From contig CACBCU010000007.1 in the NCBI GenBank assembly GCA_902537895.1, positions 1 to 46,758 of the forward strand: DNA of 46,758 nt, read 5' to 3'. Both the position numbers and the translations under genes were made by a program. The notes under the pieces were generated by a model that worked only from the letters and a program-made list of their open reading frames with translations, had not been told where the DNA came from and ran no database searches. This document shows positions 1 to 8,559 of this stretch, one piece after another. Numbering within the stretch: the first letter of the stretch is position 1; the number at the start of each line of letters is the position of its first letter. The stretch comes from an uncultured Pelagibacteraceae bacterium (lineage in GTDB: Bacteria; Pseudomonadota; Alphaproteobacteria; Pelagibacterales; Pelagibacteraceae).

Positions 1-1982
1 AAAGTTTTTCTTTCATTTTGATCTAACTTTTTTAAATATTCAGAAACTTGTTCTCTTTTAATTACTCCGTTATTTTCATAAAGTTGATATGCTAAAGCTT
101 TTGTTGATTGATTTTTTTCTTTTATATTTTTTAAATCAATTAAACTTTTTAAAACTGTACAAATTTTGTTTTTTAACCATTTACCAATAAAATCTGATAA
201 CTTTCGCTTTTGATCTTGCTCTAAAATATCATCAACTATTAATTCTAAACTAGGGTTTAAATAATCTTTACCAGCAGTCAACCTTCCGATCACTGAGTTA
301 TTCCAATAAATTTTAGAATCATCCCTAAGTTCAATAAGACCAGTATCAATAATAATTTTAATTCTTTTTTCGAGTTCAGGTCCGACTGATTGTCTCGCTG
401 CTTTCTTAAGAGATTTTATATCTGTTTCTAAGGCTCCTTTTTTTAAATCCAATTCTAGTTTGAGACCATTTATTTTACCGATAAACTGATTGTCGATTAT
501 TACATCATTATTTTCTAAAATTTTTGTGTCAAACTCCATATCCTGCTTTAAACCTCTTGCAAGAATACTTGCGCGTTTATCAATAAAAGTTTTTGTAAGT
601 TCCTCATGCAATCTGTCTGAAAGTCTGTCCTCTAATAACTTAGTTTTTTCTATCCAATAGTTATGATCTTCTACCCAATTATTTTTATTTGAAACATATG
701 ACCAAGTTCTTACATTTGCAATTCTATTTGACAAAGAATCTACATTTCCGTCTAACTTATCAAGTTTCATCAGCTGTAATCGCAAATAATCGTTAGAAAT
801 TTTGCCTTTTTTACTGTTTAAATATTTGAATACGTTTCTAATTACCTCATAATGATTACCGTATGTTTTTTTAACAAAATCTGGTATTTGACAACATTCC
901 CACAAAAGTCTTAATTTTTCTTGATTGGACTCGATATTTTCAAAACTTTTGTCTTTTAAAAAAAACTTTAAGGCTTTCTCATCTTCACATTCATATATTT
1001 TTCTCAACCAGTCTTCGTGGGGTTTTTCATCTAGTGATTTTATTAATGAAGTGGAGTTATTAAAATTTAAATTTGAATTCCTCCAAAATAAACAGCTAAT
1101 CTCCTCAAATTTATGGTTTTCGAGTAATTCAACATTCTCAGGGCTAATTATTCCACATTGACCGGTTATACCAAAACTTCCATCATTCATATATCTTCCT
1201 GCTCTACCAGCAATTTGACCAATTTCGGATAAATTTAATCGTCTTAATTTTTTTCCATCAAATTTTTTTAAATTTGAAAAATACACGTGATTGAGATCCA
1301 TATTTATACCCATCCCAATTGCATCTGTTGCAACTAAAAAATCAACATCGCCAGATTGATATAATTCAACTTGAGCATTTCTAGTCTTTGGACTGAGAGA
1401 CCCCATAACGATTGAGGCTCCCCCTTTCTGTCTTCTGATAAGTTCAGCTATTGCGTATACTTCTTCTGCAGAAAATGCAATTATAGCAGTTTTTCGATCT
1501 ATTCTTGAAATTTTCTTGTGGCCAGAATAAGAGAGTTTTGACAAACGATTTCTATTAATAAATTCTACGTCGTCGTCTAGTTTGGCAACAATGTTCCTAA
1601 TTGTATTTGAACCCATAAACATTGTTAATTTTTCACCTCTCATATTTAAAAGTCTATCCGTAAAAATATGACCTCGTTCATGATCTGAGCACATTTGAAT
1701 TTCATCAACAGCAACAAAATCCAACCGTTTATCAATTGGCATAGACTCTACAGTACATAGGAAATATTTAGCATTTGATGGAATAATTTTTTCCTCACCA
1801 GTTATTAATGCTACACTGTCTGTATTTACCCTTTTTAGTACTTTGTCGTAGACCTCACGTGCTAATAGTCTCAAAGGAAAACCAATCATACCATTTTCAA
1901 AAGACAACATTGTCTCTATTGCGAGATGGGTTTTTCCAGTATTAGTTGGACCAAGTATTGCAGATATTTTATTTTTAGACAT
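1..1982 (-). CDS. SUV3-like ATP-dependent RNA helicase (3' end outside window)
   Basis: Superfamily 2 helicase of the SUV3/MgpS type, expected to unwind RNA in an ATP-dependent way and possibly to assist RNA decay. Reading leftward from ATG at 1982, the frame is open to the window edge, giving about 660 residues without the C-terminus. Visible motifs are Walker A GPTNTGKT (residues 11-18), Walker B DEIQ (93-96), GSLSP (194-198), ATDAIGMGINMDL (218-230) and motif VI QIAGRAGR (256-263). DEIQ together with a Walker A lying almost at the N-terminus is typical of SUV3-like helicases rather than DEAD-box proteins. The C-terminal half is charged and rich in Lys, Asp and Asn, with no recognisable catalytic motif. 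In alphaproteobacteria this gene often precedes an S4-domain RNA-binding protein, which would lie off the left edge. The family call is secure; the cellular role is inferred. Confidence 0.9.
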   Translation of the reverse strand, partial: MSKNKISAILGPTNTGKTHLAIETMLSFENGMIGFPLRLLAREVYDKVLKRVNTDSVALITGEEKIIPSNAKYFLCTVESMPIDKRLDFVAVDEIQMCSDHERGHIFTDRLLNMRGEKLTMFMGSNTIRNIVAKLDDDVEFINRNRLSKLSYSGHKKISRIDRKTAIIAFSAEEVYAIAELIRRQKGGASIVMGSLSPKTRNAQVELYQSGDVDFLVATDAIGMGINMDLNHVYFSNLKKFDGKKLRRLNLSEIGQIAGRAGRYMNDGSFGITGQCGIISPENVELLENHKFEEISCLFWRNSNLNFNNSTSLIKSLDEKPHEDWLRKIYECEDEKALKFFLKDKSFENIESNQEKLRLLWECCQIPDFVKKTYGNHYEVIRNVFKYLNSKKGKISNDYLRLQLMKLDKLDGNVDSLSNRIANVRTWSYVSNKNNWVEDHNYWIEKTKLLEDRLSDRLHEELTKTFIDKRASILARGLKQDMEFDTKILENNDVIIDNQFIGKINGLKLELDLKKGALETDIKSLKKAARQSVGPELEKRIKIIIDTGLIELRDDSKIYWNNSVIGRLTAGKDYLNPSLELIVDDILEQDQKRKLSDFIGKWLKNKICTVLKSLIDLKNIKEKNQSTKALAYQLYENNGVIKREQVSEYLKKLDQNERKT

Positions 1983-2104
1983 TCTATGTTTGGTATGCTT
2001 TTTTCTTACCCTACCAGATATTGTTAGTACTAAAGAACAAAAATAGACTAAAACAAGACCGAATCGGAAGTTAAAAAGTTCTCATTTCAAAAATAACCAT
2101 GTTT

Positions 2105-2113
2105 ATTTTAGCA
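2105..2113 (-). promoter_or_regulatory. Candidate extended -10 promoter for the helicase gene
   Basis: Reading the minus strand, TGC followed directly by TAAAAT forms an extended -10. A poor -35 (TTATAT) lies 17 bp upstream, and a better one (TTGTTA) sits at an over-long 20 bp. Transcription would begin near 2098, leaving a leader of about 115 nt before the helicase ATG. The rest of the 1983-2189 spacer contains no ORF longer than a dozen codons and no recognisable RNA. The AT-rich background makes this a weak call. Confidence 0.3.
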
Positions 2114-2189
2114 CATATATAAAATTTATATAACAATTAATATTTATCCTCAGGTATATTTCATCCTTAACTAATTAGCCAAATACATA

Positions 2190-2603
2190 CTAGATATTAA
2201 TGGGTTTATTCTTTAAGATTTTCCAAATACCGTTTGCGGTAGTAATTATTTCATCGTTACACTTTAGCTCACAAAATAAAAACACGAGTGTTTTGGTTTT
2301 TTTTAAAATTCTAACATGACCTATAATTTCATCTCCAACTTTAGATGTACCAATAAATTTTAAATCCAATGAAATTGTTACACATGGTGAAGGTTTAGCT
2401 GATCTGTGAGCGGCTGAACCAGAACCAGCATCAATTAAAGCCGCAAGGTAACCACCATGAGTGATACCAGCTGAATTTAGATGGTTTTTTGTTATTGTAG
2501 ATTTAAACTCATAATGATTTTCAGAGATTTGTCTAAATAAAACTCCACCATTGTGTTTCATAAATCCTGTTTTTAGACTAATTTGCTCAAATTCATCTGC
2601 CAT
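2190..2603 (-). CDS. PaaI-type hotdog-fold thioesterase
   Basis: A 137-residue single-domain hotdog protein, normal length for the PaaI/YbgC-like acyl-CoA thioesterases. It carries the characteristic ITHGGYLAALIDAGSGSA segment (about residues 46-63): the HGG turn places the substrate carbonyl and the Asp of LIDAG is the usual catalytic acid. Family members hydrolyse medium-chain or aromatic acyl-CoA thioesters in the cytoplasm; the substrate here cannot be read from sequence. It sits between tRNA-Arg and the helicase on the same strand, and could be co-transcribed with the tRNA. ATG at 2603 has no obvious Shine-Dalgarno sequence. Confident in fold, unsure of substrate. Confidence 0.85.
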   Translation of the reverse strand: MADEFEQISLKTGFMKHNGGVLFRQISENHYEFKSTITKNHLNSAGITHGGYLAALIDAGSGSAAHRSAKPSPCVTISLDLKFIGTSKVGDEIIGHVRILKKTKTLVFLFCELKCNDEIITTANGIWKILKNKPINI

Positions 2604-2718
2604 AGAATTTTTATAATATAAAAGTTAAAATTAATAAAATAATAAAGATTATTATGAAAAAATAAATTACAGACATTTGCAGGGAAGATTTAATGAGCCA
2701 ATCAAACATTTATACTTT

Positions 2719-2795
2719 TGGTGCGCCTGCTAGGAGTCGAACCCAGAACCTCCTGGTCCGTAGCCAAGCGCTCTATCCAGTTGAGCTACAGGCGC
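2719..2795 (-). tRNA. tRNA-Arg (anticodon ACG, CCA encoded)
   Basis: Read on the minus strand this folds as a complete 77-nt cloverleaf. The acceptor arms GCGCCTG and CAGGCGC pair fully. The D-arm is GCTC/GAGC. The anticodon stem CTTGG/CCAGG encloses the loop CTACGGA, giving anticodon ACG (read as ICG after deamination, decoding CGN). The T-arm is CTGGG/CCTAG with loop TTCGACT. Discriminator A is followed by a genomically encoded CCA. Confidence 0.97.
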
Positions 2796-2868
2796 ATTTA
2801 TAATTTTATTTAAATACATTATATTAATTTTTAGTATATTTTAATTATAAGATAAATTTAAAAAATTA

Positions 2869-4044
2869 ATGACAGATAAATCAAAAGAAGTGGTGATTGT
2901 TAGTGCTGTTAGGACACCTATAGGATCTTATAGAGGTTCATTAAAAAAAATGAGATCTGATCAGCTTGGATCTTTAGTGATCAAAGAGGCTTTAAAATTA
3001 ACTAAATTCAGTCCAGATGAGGTAGATGAAGTAATAATGGGCCAAGTATTGACCGCTGGGGCTGGACAGAACCCTGCTAGACAAGCAGCAATAAATGCTG
3101 GAATACCAATTTCAAAACCAGCCCATATAATTAATCAAGTTTGTGGGTCTGGATTAAGAGCAGTAATATCGGGATATCAATCTATCAAATTGGGAGAGTC
3201 ATTAAATGTTATTTCCGGGGGACAAGAGAATATGTCAATAGCACCACATTCAATTTTTTTTAGAGATGAAAGAAAAATTTCGGAAGATAAACTAACAGAT
3301 ACAATGGTTAATGATGGATTAATGGATGCATTTAATAATTATCACATGGGAGTTACAGCAGAAAATATTGCAAAAAAATTTAACATATCTAAAAAGGAAC
3401 AAGATGAGTTTGCTCTTAATTCTCAAAAAAAAACAGAAGAGGCAATCAAAAATAGCAAATTTGATGATGAGTTAGTTAAGATTAATCAAGGTCATAACTT
3501 GCTAAAGTTAGATGAGCATCCACGAATAGGTCTAAAAATTTCTGATCTAGAAAAACTTAAAACAGTTTTCAAAGAAAATGGAACAGTCACACCTGGAAAT
3601 TCTTCTGGTATAAATGATGGTGCTGCAGCTTTATTTTTAACCACTATTGAGGAAGCAGAAAAAAAATCTATCAATCCGCTTGTAAAAATAGTGTCATGGG
3701 CATCAGTTGGAGTAGATCCAACTTTAATGGGTCTAGGGCCAATAGAAGCTGTTCGCAAAGCAATTAATATAGCTGGATGGAATTTAGATGACGTTGATTT
3801 ATTTGAAATTAATGAAGCTTTTGCAGCTCAAAGCATAGCTGTAATTCGTGAGTTGGGTGTTGACCCAAATAAAGTTAATGTAAATGGTGGTGCAATCGCG
3901 CTAGGTCATCCTATTGGTGCATCAGGAGCAAGAATACTTGTAACTTTAGTACATGAAATGAAGAGACAAAAAAAAAGTAAGGGTTGTGCGACTCTCTGCA
4001 TTGGAGGCGGAATGGGAATAGCTTTATGTATCGAAAAAATTTAG
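2869..4044 (+). CDS. phaA: Acetyl-CoA C-acetyltransferase (thiolase)
   Basis: A 391-residue biosynthetic-type thiolase that reversibly condenses two acetyl-CoA to acetoacetyl-CoA. All catalytic signatures are present: nucleophile Cys92 in QVCGSGLRAV, NEAFAAQ near residue 316, GHPIGASGAR with His347, and CIGGGMG with Cys377. Length matches the PhaA/AtoB family exactly. It stands alone, with no acetoacetyl-CoA reductase or PHB synthase nearby, so it may serve ketone-body, ethylmalonyl-type or fatty/branched acid metabolism rather than polymer storage. The gene symbol follows the family (phaA/phbA/atoB are used interchangeably). Start ATG 2869 has a purine-poor leader without a clear ribosome binding site. 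Its stop codon overlaps a small convergent ORF. Confidence 0.93.
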   Translation: MTDKSKEVVIVSAVRTPIGSYRGSLKKMRSDQLGSLVIKEALKLTKFSPDEVDEVIMGQVLTAGAGQNPARQAAINAGIPISKPAHIINQVCGSGLRAVISGYQSIKLGESLNVISGGQENMSIAPHSIFFRDERKISEDKLTDTMVNDGLMDAFNNYHMGVTAENIAKKFNISKKEQDEFALNSQKKTEEAIKNSKFDDELVKINQGHNLLKLDEHPRIGLKISDLEKLKTVFKENGTVTPGNSSGINDGAAALFLTTIEEAEKKSINPLVKIVSWASVGVDPTLMGLGPIEAVRKAINIAGWNLDDVDLFEINEAFAAQSIAVIRELGVDPNKVNVNGGAIALGHPIGASGARILVTLVHEMKRQKKSKGCATLCIGGGMGIALCIEKI

Positions 4045-4157
4045 GAATTTATCTTTCCGTACTTCCCTTCTAGTAATATTTTTTGTATCCATATTTTAGC
4101 GTCTATGTGTGTATTATCATTTGAATGAATAAGAAATTTTAATAACTTTTTAATCAT
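4041..4157 (-). CDS. Possible 38-aa small protein convergent with the thiolase gene
   Basis: An ATG-initiated minus-strand frame of 38 codons occupying about half of the otherwise empty thiolase/aceE spacer. The N-terminus is MIKKLLKFLIHSND and the C-terminus is KILLEGKYGKINS: basic amphipathic ends with a polar DNTHIDAK centre and a Trp, not the low-complexity Lys/Ile/Asn string expected of random AT-rich DNA. Its TAA and the thiolase TAG share the four bases TTAG. That is the same 4-nt stop-on-stop arrangement as at the EamA/uppP and regB/cobT convergent junctions in this window, which supports a real gene end. I do not recognise a family. No Shine-Dalgarno is visible. It could equally be the decayed tail of a once longer gene. 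Confidence 0.4.
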   Translation of the reverse strand: MIKKLLKFLIHSNDNTHIDAKIWIQKILLEGKYGKINS

Positions 4158-4202
4158 TTTTGCATTTAAGAGTAAAAGAGTGTCAAAAAATAGGACAGAA
4201 TG

Positions 4203-4211
4203 TGTTAAAAT
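4203..4211 (+). promoter_or_regulatory. Candidate extended -10 promoter for the aceE operon
   Basis: TG, one base, then TAAAAT gives an extended -10 that would start transcription near 4218, about 34 nt before the aceE ATG. No good -35 lies at 17 bp; the closest match is GTGTCA with a 20-bp spacer. Extended -10 elements tolerate a weak -35. This is the best promoter candidate in the thiolase/aceE gap. Confidence 0.35.
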
Positions 4212-4251
4212 TTGCAATTAACTATATTTTTATAGTGTATAAAACATAAAA

Positions 4252-7200
4252 ATGACTGAAAAATTATTAGTTCCTGATATTGGCGATTTTGAAAATGTTG
4301 AGGTAATTGAATTACTTGTTGCAGAGGGTCAAGAAATTAAAATAAATGATCCTGTGGTCACTATTGAAAGTGACAAATCTAGTGTTGAAATTCCATCAAC
4401 TTTTTCAGGGAAAGTTGAAAACATTGAAGTAAAAGTTGGTGATAAAGTTTCAAAAGGTGATTTGCTTCTCAATATATCAAGCTCTAGTGAGAAATTGTCT
4501 AAATTAGAAGAGGTTCCAAAAAAAACCGAAAATTTAATTTTAGAAGCGGAAAATTCTTTAAAGAAAAATAAAGAAAAAGAAAAGCAAATTCCAGAATTAG
4601 AGAAAGAAAAACCTAGCAAAATTGAAGTTGTAAATGAGGGTGATATTGATCCTTTAGAGACACGTGAATGGATAGAGTCTCTCTCAGATGTCATCGAAAA
4701 AGATGGTAATAACAGAGCTCACTATTTGATTAAGGAATTAATTAATAAAGCTTATATGGAGGGTGCCAACATTCCATACACACAAAATACCCCTTATATA
4801 AATACGATTCCTGTAAGTGAGGAGAAGAAATCAAATGGTGATCAGAATATAGAAAGAAGGATTAGGTCATTAATTAGATGGAATGCTGCTGCAATGGTAG
4901 TAAGGGCGAATAAAAAATTTCCTGAACTTGGAGGTCATATTGGAACTTTTGCATCTGCAGCAACTTTATATGATGTTGGAATGAATCATTTTTGGAGAGC
5001 TAAAAATAATAAATTCGGTGGAGATCTTATTTATTTTCAAGGTCATAGCGCACCTGGTATGTATGCTAGAGCATTCCTTGAAGGAAGGCTTAATGAAAAA
5101 CAATTGGACAGTTTTAGACAGGAAGTTAAGCCCGGTGGTTTATCCTCATATCCACATCCTTGGTTAATGCCAAACTTTTGGCAATTTCCAACAGTCTCTA
5201 TGGGTTTAGGACCAATGTTAGCAATTTATCAAGCAAGATATATGAAATACCTGATTAATAGAGGCCTAATTAAGGATGAGGGTAGAAAAGTTTGGTCGTT
5301 TTTAGGTGATGGTGAAATGGATGAGCCAGAGTCTTTAGGAGCTATTGGTTTAGCAGCTAGAGAAAATTTAGATAATCTAATATTTGTTATAAATTGTAAC
5401 CTTCAAAGATTAGACGGTCCAGTACGGGGTAATGGAAAAATTATACAAGAATTAGAAGGAATTTTTAGAGGGGCAGGATGGAACGTTATCAAAGTAATTT
5501 GGGGTTCTTATTGGGATTCGTTGCTAGCTAATGACAAAACAGGTCATCTTATTAAGACAATGAATGAAACAGTTGATGGAGAATATCAAGCAATGAAAGC
5601 AAGAGATGGAGCTTACGTTAGAGCAAAATTTTTTGGAAAATATCCAGAAACTTCGGAACTTGTCTCAAGTCTTTCTGACAAAGATATTTGGAGATTAAAT
5701 AGAGGTGGGCATGATCCCCATAAAGTTTTTGCAGCGTATGATAAAGCATCTAAAAATGTTGGTAGTCCAACCGTAGTAATTGCTAAGACTATAAAAGGTT
5801 ATGGTATGGGCAAAAGTGGTGAAAGTGTAAATACAACTCATCAGACTAAAAAATTAGATGTTAATGATTTAATGTATTATAGAGATAGGTTTGATGTCCC
5901 ATTAACAGATCAGCAGGTCAAAAATATTGAATATTATAAGCCAAATCAAAACTCCCCCGAAATAAAATATATCAAAGAAAGAAGACTTCAGTTAGGTGGT
6001 TTCATACCTGAGAGAACTACTTATGCAAAGCCTATTAAAGCGCCTCCAAAAGATATTTTCGATAATATGAAAGTTTCTACGGGTGAAAAAGAAATGTCGA
6101 CCACAATGGCATTAGTTAGAATGTTGACAAATCTTTTAAGAGATAAAAATGTTGCACCAAGACTGGTCCCAATCATTCCTGACGAAGCTAGAACATTTGG
6201 AATGGAAGGTTTTTTTCAAAAGATAGGAATTTATGCACATGAAGGCCAAAAATATGAGCCAGAAGACTCCGCACAACTAAGTTCGTATAAAGAGGAAAAG
6301 AGCGGTCAAGTTTTAGAGGAAGGTATTAACGAAGCTGGAGCAATGTCATCGTGGATAGCTGCAGGAACTTCATATACCAACCACGATATTGAAATGATCC
6401 CAATTTATCTTTTCTACTCAATGTTTGGTTTTCAGAGAATTGGAGATTTTGCTTGGGCAGGTGCAGATAGTCAGTCAAGAGGATTTTTAATTGGAGCTAC
6501 TGCTGGGAGAACAACTCTTGCCGGAGAAGGTTTACAACATCAAGATGGTCATAGCCACATAATGGCTTCGACTATTCCTAATTGCAGATCATATGATCCA
6601 ACATTTCACTATGAGCTCGCAGTTATATTTCGAGAAGGTTTAAGAAGAATGCATGAGAAAAAAGAGAATATTTTCTATTATATTACAACCATGAATGAAA
6701 ATTATCCTCATCCAGAAATGCCAAAAGATAAATTATGTGAGGAGGGTATTTTAAAAGGAATGTATAAAATAAAGGATTTTAATAAGTATAAAAAAACTAA
6801 AATTCAGTTTCTTGGATCTGGCACAATATTAAGAGAAATGATAGCTGGTGCAGAAATATTACAAAATGAGTATCAAATCGATAGTGAGATTTGGAGTGTA
6901 ACGAGTTTTAATGAATTAAGAAGAGATGGTCTTGAGGTAGAGAGATACAATCTTCTAAACCCTGATAAAGAACCTAAAAAAAGCTATGTAGAAAAATGTT
7001 TAGGTAACGCTGAAGGACCAATTTTAGCAGCCTCTGATTATATGAGAATGAACTCCGATCAGATAAGACCTTATGTAAATAAAAGTTTTTATTCACTAGG
7101 AACAGATGGATTTGGACGAAGTGATACAAGAAAAGAGTTAAGAAAATTTTTTGAGGTTGATAAGGAACATATCACAACATATGGATTGAGCATTTTAGCT

Positions 7201-7290
7201 AAGGAACAGCTTATTGCATCAAAATATGCTAAAGAGGCAATTAAAAAGTATAAGATTGATACTGATAAACCTATGCCAACAAAACTATAG
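4252..7290 (+). CDS. aceE: Pyruvate dehydrogenase E1, homodimeric type, with N-terminal lipoyl domain
   Basis: Thiamine-diphosphate pyruvate dehydrogenase (E1) that decarboxylates pyruvate and passes the acetyl unit to lipoate. The 1012 residues exceed the usual ~890 because residues 1-78 are a complete lipoyl domain, with lipoyl-lysine Lys42 in ESDKSSVEIPS. A charged Lys/Glu linker (about 79-130) follows, and the E1 body begins near residue 131 (DPLETREWIESL). The ThDP motif GDGEMDE lies at 352-358 with NCN about 28 residues later. Transketolase-like central and C-terminal domains are intact (QHQDGHSH, NENYPHP). The first gene of a two-gene operon, it ends one base before aceF. A lipoyl domain on E1 is unusual, since E2 normally carries it; its similarity to the aceF copy suggests intra-operon duplication. 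No lpd (E3) gene is adjacent. Confidence 0.96.
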   Translation: MTEKLLVPDIGDFENVEVIELLVAEGQEIKINDPVVTIESDKSSVEIPSTFSGKVENIEVKVGDKVSKGDLLLNISSSSEKLSKLEEVPKKTENLILEAENSLKKNKEKEKQIPELEKEKPSKIEVVNEGDIDPLETREWIESLSDVIEKDGNNRAHYLIKELINKAYMEGANIPYTQNTPYINTIPVSEEKKSNGDQNIERRIRSLIRWNAAAMVVRANKKFPELGGHIGTFASAATLYDVGMNHFWRAKNNKFGGDLIYFQGHSAPGMYARAFLEGRLNEKQLDSFRQEVKPGGLSSYPHPWLMPNFWQFPTVSMGLGPMLAIYQARYMKYLINRGLIKDEGRKVWSFLGDGEMDEPESLGAIGLAARENLDNLIFVINCNLQRLDGPVRGNGKIIQELEGIFRGAGWNVIKVIWGSYWDSLLANDKTGHLIKTMNETVDGEYQAMKARDGAYVRAKFFGKYPETSELVSSLSDKDIWRLNRGGHDPHKVFAAYDKASKNVGSPTVVIAKTIKGYGMGKSGESVNTTHQTKKLDVNDLMYYRDRFDVPLTDQQVKNIEYYKPNQNSPEIKYIKERRLQLGGFIPERTTYAKPIKAPPKDIFDNMKVSTGEKEMSTTMALVRMLTNLLRDKNVAPRLVPIIPDEARTFGMEGFFQKIGIYAHEGQKYEPEDSAQLSSYKEEKSGQVLEEGINEAGAMSSWIAAGTSYTNHDIEMIPIYLFYSMFGFQRIGDFAWAGADSQSRGFLIGATAGRTTLAGEGLQHQDGHSHIMASTIPNCRSYDPTFHYELAVIFREGLRRMHEKKENIFYYITTMNENYPHPEMPKDKLCEEGILKGMYKIKDFNKYKKTKIQFLGSGTILREMIAGAEILQNEYQIDSEIWSVTSFNELRRDGLEVERYNLLNPDKEPKKSYVEKCLGNAEGPILAASDYMRMNSDQIRPYVNKSFYSLGTDGFGRSDTRKELRKFFEVDKEHITTYGLSILAKEQLIASKYAKEAIKKYKIDTDKPMPTKL

Positions 7291-7291
7291 A

Positions 7292-8554
7292 ATGCCAAAA
7301 AAAGATATAAAAGTTCCAAACATTGGTGAATTCAAAGATGTAGAGGTTATTGAAATTTTAATCAAAAAAGGTCAAGAGATTAAAAAAAATGATCCTTTAA
7401 TCACAATTGAAAGTGATAAATCGAGTGTTGAAATTCCCTCATTACATGATGGATTAGTTACAGAATTAAACTTAAAAGTCGGGGATAAGGTTTCTGAGGG
7501 TAGTAAGATTTTAGAAATTGAATTAAAAGATAACAATGTAGAAACTAAAGAAATACAATCAACTAAAAAAGAAAAAATCAAAGAAAACAAAATAGAAATT
7601 GAAAAAGAAGTTAGACCAAAAAATATTATCGTAAAAGATTTTTCAAAAAAAACTTCAGCCTCACCGAAAGTCAGAAAATTTGCTAGAGAACTTGGTGTTG
7701 ATATTAGTAAAGTTGAGGGTAGTGAAAGATTAGGAAGAGTAACTGAAAGTGATGTTAAGTCATTTGTTGCAAAAACTCCTGAGAGAAATATTGAAAAAGA
7801 ATTCAAAAAAGATGAAATGATTGAACTAGAGTATCCTCACTCTGAATTTGGAAAAACGGAAACAAAGGATATTCCAAGAGTAAAAAGAATTTCATCTAAA
7901 TATCTTATGAATTCTTGGTCCAACATTCCCCATGTGACCAATCATGATGAAGCAGATATAACTGAATTAGAGGAGTTTAGAACTTCTCTTACAGACATTT
8001 ACACTGGAGAAAAAAAAAAAATTACTCCTTTAGCTTTTATTGTCAAAGCTTTAACTGCATCACTTAAAAAATTTCCAAATTTTAATTCATCTATTGATGA
8101 AATTGATAAAGGAAAAATGACTCTAAAAAAGTATTATCACATTGGAATAGCTGTAGATACGAAGCATGGACTTATGGTACCAAAACTTAGAAACGCTGAT
8201 AACAAGAACATAACTTTAATAGGTACTGAACTTAAAAAATTAAGTGACCAATGCAGAAATCTTAGAATTGATAAAAAAGAATTGTTTGGTGGTTCTATGA
8301 CTATAACGAGTCTTGGAGGTATTGGTGGTTCTTTTTTTACACCTATTATTAATTACCCAGAAGTCGCAATTCTAGGAGTTGGTAAATCTCAAAAAAAAAA
8401 AATTTTTATTGATGGAAAGTTCATAACACGAACAATTCTACCTTTATCTTTATCATATGATCATAGAATAATTGATGGAGCTGAAGCTGCTCGATTTAAC
8501 AACGATTTGAAAGAAAATCTTGGAAAAAATTTTGCTTATAAATTAGCTGTATAA
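7292..8554 (+). CDS. aceF: Pyruvate dehydrogenase E2, dihydrolipoyl acetyltransferase
   Basis: Core acetyltransferase of the PDH complex, moving acetyl from lipoate to CoA. The 420 residues hold one lipoyl domain (1-78, Lys43 in ESDKSSVEIPS), a Lys/Glu linker, a peripheral-subunit-binding domain (about 128-162, ASPKVRKFARELGVDISKVEGS) and the catalytic domain with SYDHRIIDGAEAARF, where His391 and Asp395 are catalytic. ATG at 7292 is chosen because the lipoyl domain begins immediately and the preceding aceE stop is one base away; the same frame extends upstream but lies inside aceE. E. coli AceF has three lipoyl domains. Here the second lipoyl domain of the complex is supplied by E1 instead, which may compensate. 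Confidence 0.96.
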   Translation: MPKKDIKVPNIGEFKDVEVIEILIKKGQEIKKNDPLITIESDKSSVEIPSLHDGLVTELNLKVGDKVSEGSKILEIELKDNNVETKEIQSTKKEKIKENKIEIEKEVRPKNIIVKDFSKKTSASPKVRKFARELGVDISKVEGSERLGRVTESDVKSFVAKTPERNIEKEFKKDEMIELEYPHSEFGKTETKDIPRVKRISSKYLMNSWSNIPHVTNHDEADITELEEFRTSLTDIYTGEKKKITPLAFIVKALTASLKKFPNFNSSIDEIDKGKMTLKKYYHIGIAVDTKHGLMVPKLRNADNKNITLIGTELKKLSDQCRNLRIDKKELFGGSMTITSLGGIGGSFFTPIINYPEVAILGVGKSQKKKIFIDGKFITRTILPLSLSYDHRIIDGAEAARFNNDLKENLGKNFAYKLAV

Positions 8555-8559
8555 AAAAT

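Noticed and set aside
2611-2676. A 21-codon minus-strand ORF (MSVIYFFIII...) directly before the thioesterase start
   Set aside because: Almost pure Ile/Phe/Leu is what AT-rich random sequence encodes. It has no ribosome binding site and no composition signal, so it was not called.
3492-3758. Long antisense frames inside thiolase, aceE, gltB, lepA and gyrB
   Set aside because: They lie wholly within strongly conserved genes, have Ser/Phe-rich compositions typical of reverse-complemented coding sequence, and show no domain signature.
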